A stretch of DNA of 64,000 nucleotides from the NCBI GenBank assembly GCA_964036045.1, contig OZ038390.1, forward strand, positions 39,564,525-39,628,524. The letters run 5' to 3'. Shown here in pieces: positions 63,115 through 64,000 of this stretch. The notes beneath the pieces were generated by a model. It was not told where the DNA came from, ran no database searches, and worked only from the letters and a program-made list of their open reading frames with translations. Position 1 is the stretch's first letter. Every line of letters starts with the position of its first letter. Origin of the DNA: Eutreptiella sp. 'Long Island Sound 2002'. Its lineage: Eukaryota > Euglenozoa > Euglenophyceae > Eutreptiales > Eutreptiaceae. The position numbers were made by a program, and so were the translations under genes.

Positions 63115-63703
63115 GCGGCACGCGGTGCCCGTTCTACCTCTTGCCGACCACCTCTCTCCCCTACCGCGGGCCCCCGTGAACCAGTCCCTCGCCAACGACC
63201 CACCGCCAGAGTGGTATCACGTAGCCAACTGGGCCCCAACGCCCGGCTCGGGCAGGTGGCCGGCCTGGGACATCCTCCTAGGACTCTGGCTATCAGGGGA
63301 CCTCCTCCTGGCCCCTAAGGTGAAGTCCGTCATCTCCACCCGGAACAAGCGCAGTCCGTACCGCGTCCTGTATGTGTACATCGAGAAGAACCAGATGTCG
63401 CCAGCCGTGCGGCAGGAGATTGAGCTGGAAGCCCATGACGTGATCATCTTGGACAGTCTCGGACGGCACGGGCTTGCCCCCCATCTCCCGGATCGACGCC
63501 GCCTCTGGGCCATCGATTACGGTGGCAATGGACGGAGCCTGGAGGCCGGCCTCTGTGGAGATGTGATCCCCTCGTGGTGTGCCGCACTACATTCCGCGTT
63601 CTCGGCCATCCTCACTGCGGCTTCCCAAGGACCCCGCACGGTCTTTAAGGACATGCAGGTGGCCATGGGTCGGCCCGCCCCGTGGCCCTGTCCCCGCCCG
63701 TGA
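62931..63703 (+). CDS. C-terminal extension of LINE ORF2 (shifted +1)
   Basis: Directly after the G run the next frame reads DEPFILAVDGSPAHHTIATY and continues for about 257 codons to TGA 63701-63703: GLWLSGDLLLAPKVKSVIST, VLYVYIEKNQMSPAV, AHDVIILDSLGRHGL, FSAILTAASQGP. Codon bias matches ORF2, so this is the true C-terminus displaced by one inserted G (or a sequencing or assembly error). I do not recognise the fold. LINE ORF2 proteins usually end soon after the knuckle, so a region this long is unusual. Confidence 0.75.
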
Positions 63704-64000
63704 CCCGTCCTCGACCTCACGCGCCCGGACCGCTCCGGTGCTGCGCGCAGTCGTGCCGGACCGCGCTCCTTGTCTGGCGGCGTTCTAAGTCGGAGGTGAT
63801 GCCCCGGGAGACCCACATCTTCCGTGCCCGTTGATCTTGGAACGCTTACTCGGGTGGATCCAGGACAGTTCGGAGCGGTTGGTGGCCGGGACCGGAGAGC
63901 AGATCGAGCCGTAGCGTTGTCGTACACCGACGTTGTGACCCAGACGGCCTGCTGGGAGGAGCGTTCTCAGGTGTGCGACGAGATTCGTCTTGCTCTAGCG
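63704..64000 (+). other. LINE 3' region or next frame, cut by the window
   Basis: A plus frame open from about 63800 to the window end reads VDLGTLTRVDPGQFGAVGG then TDVVTQTACWEERSQVCDEI. It has no start and no motif. It may be LINE 3' UTR or the start of another coding region. No poly-A tail is visible. Confidence 0.3.

Larger units (their letters stand above)
55511..63703 (+). mobile_element. LINE (non-LTR retrotransposon), two ORFs, nearly intact
   Basis: ORF1 and ORF2 lie in tandem on the plus strand with an 8-nt gap and no LTRs. ORF2 order is endonuclease, reverse transcriptase, RNase H, zinc knuckle. The element is markedly more C-rich at third positions than the flanking DNA, consistent with its own codon habits. 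Coordinates cover the coding part; the 5' end lies upstream (perhaps just after 54760) and the 3' end may run past the window. The only break seen is one extra G in ORF2, so it is recently active or nearly so. Confidence 0.92.

Overview
This looks like nuclear DNA from a microbial eukaryote with a large, repeat-rich, intron-bearing genome, most likely an alga or related protist. The lineage cannot be fixed from the sequence. The evidence is spliced genes with GT-AG introns (and one apparent GC-AG intron) of about 0.4-3 kb, non-LTR retrotransposons, MITE-like elements, micro- and minisatellites, more than thirty poly(C)/poly(G) runs of 10-20 nt, and no bacterial-style operons.

Layout. 0-9 kb: a partial 3' coding end at the left edge, then mostly non-coding DNA with small dispersed repeats, a fold-back element (6.26-6.86 kb) and a decayed PHD-finger-like reading frame on the minus strand (7.3-7.9 kb). 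9.3-10.2 kb: a multi-pass membrane protein exon. 12.7-16.2 kb: two MITE-like elements, one flanked by TA with poly-C ends and one hAT-like with an 8-bp target duplication. 17.7-21.5 kb: a TATA box with a tiny first exon, a second PHD-like fragment and an RNase H-like C-terminal exon. 22.3-25.75 kb: a complete three-exon gene for EMC5/MMGT1, a subunit of the ER membrane protein complex. 25.8-33 kb: microsatellites, dispersed repeats and coding-like islands that I cannot name. 33.7-40.35 kb: a multi-exon nucleotide-diphospho-sugar transferase (PF03407-type). 40-46 kb: isolated exon-like pieces and a decayed leucine-rich-repeat array.

46-52 kb is satellite-like: three tandem 1.1-kb units, each bounded by a 13-bp inverted repeat and separated by an identical 38-bp spacer, then a 1.06-kb direct duplication carrying tRNA-like modules. 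52.7-54.8 kb holds a GTGTG microsatellite, an antisense remnant of a second LINE-type ORF2, and about 28 copies of a 47-bp minisatellite whose unit can fold into a hairpin. 55-64 kb is a nearly intact GC-rich LINE: ORF1 with a coiled coil and Arg/Ser-rich tail, and ORF2 with endonuclease, reverse transcriptase, RNase H and zinc knuckle, followed by a C-terminal extension that is out of frame by one G in a homopolymer.

The cellular genes identified point to secretory-pathway functions (ER membrane insertase subunit, Golgi/ER-type glycosyltransferase), but nothing shows that they are co-regulated. Most other open frames are by-products of high GC content or of repeats. Calls rest on reading motifs and splice sites by eye; no database search was possible.
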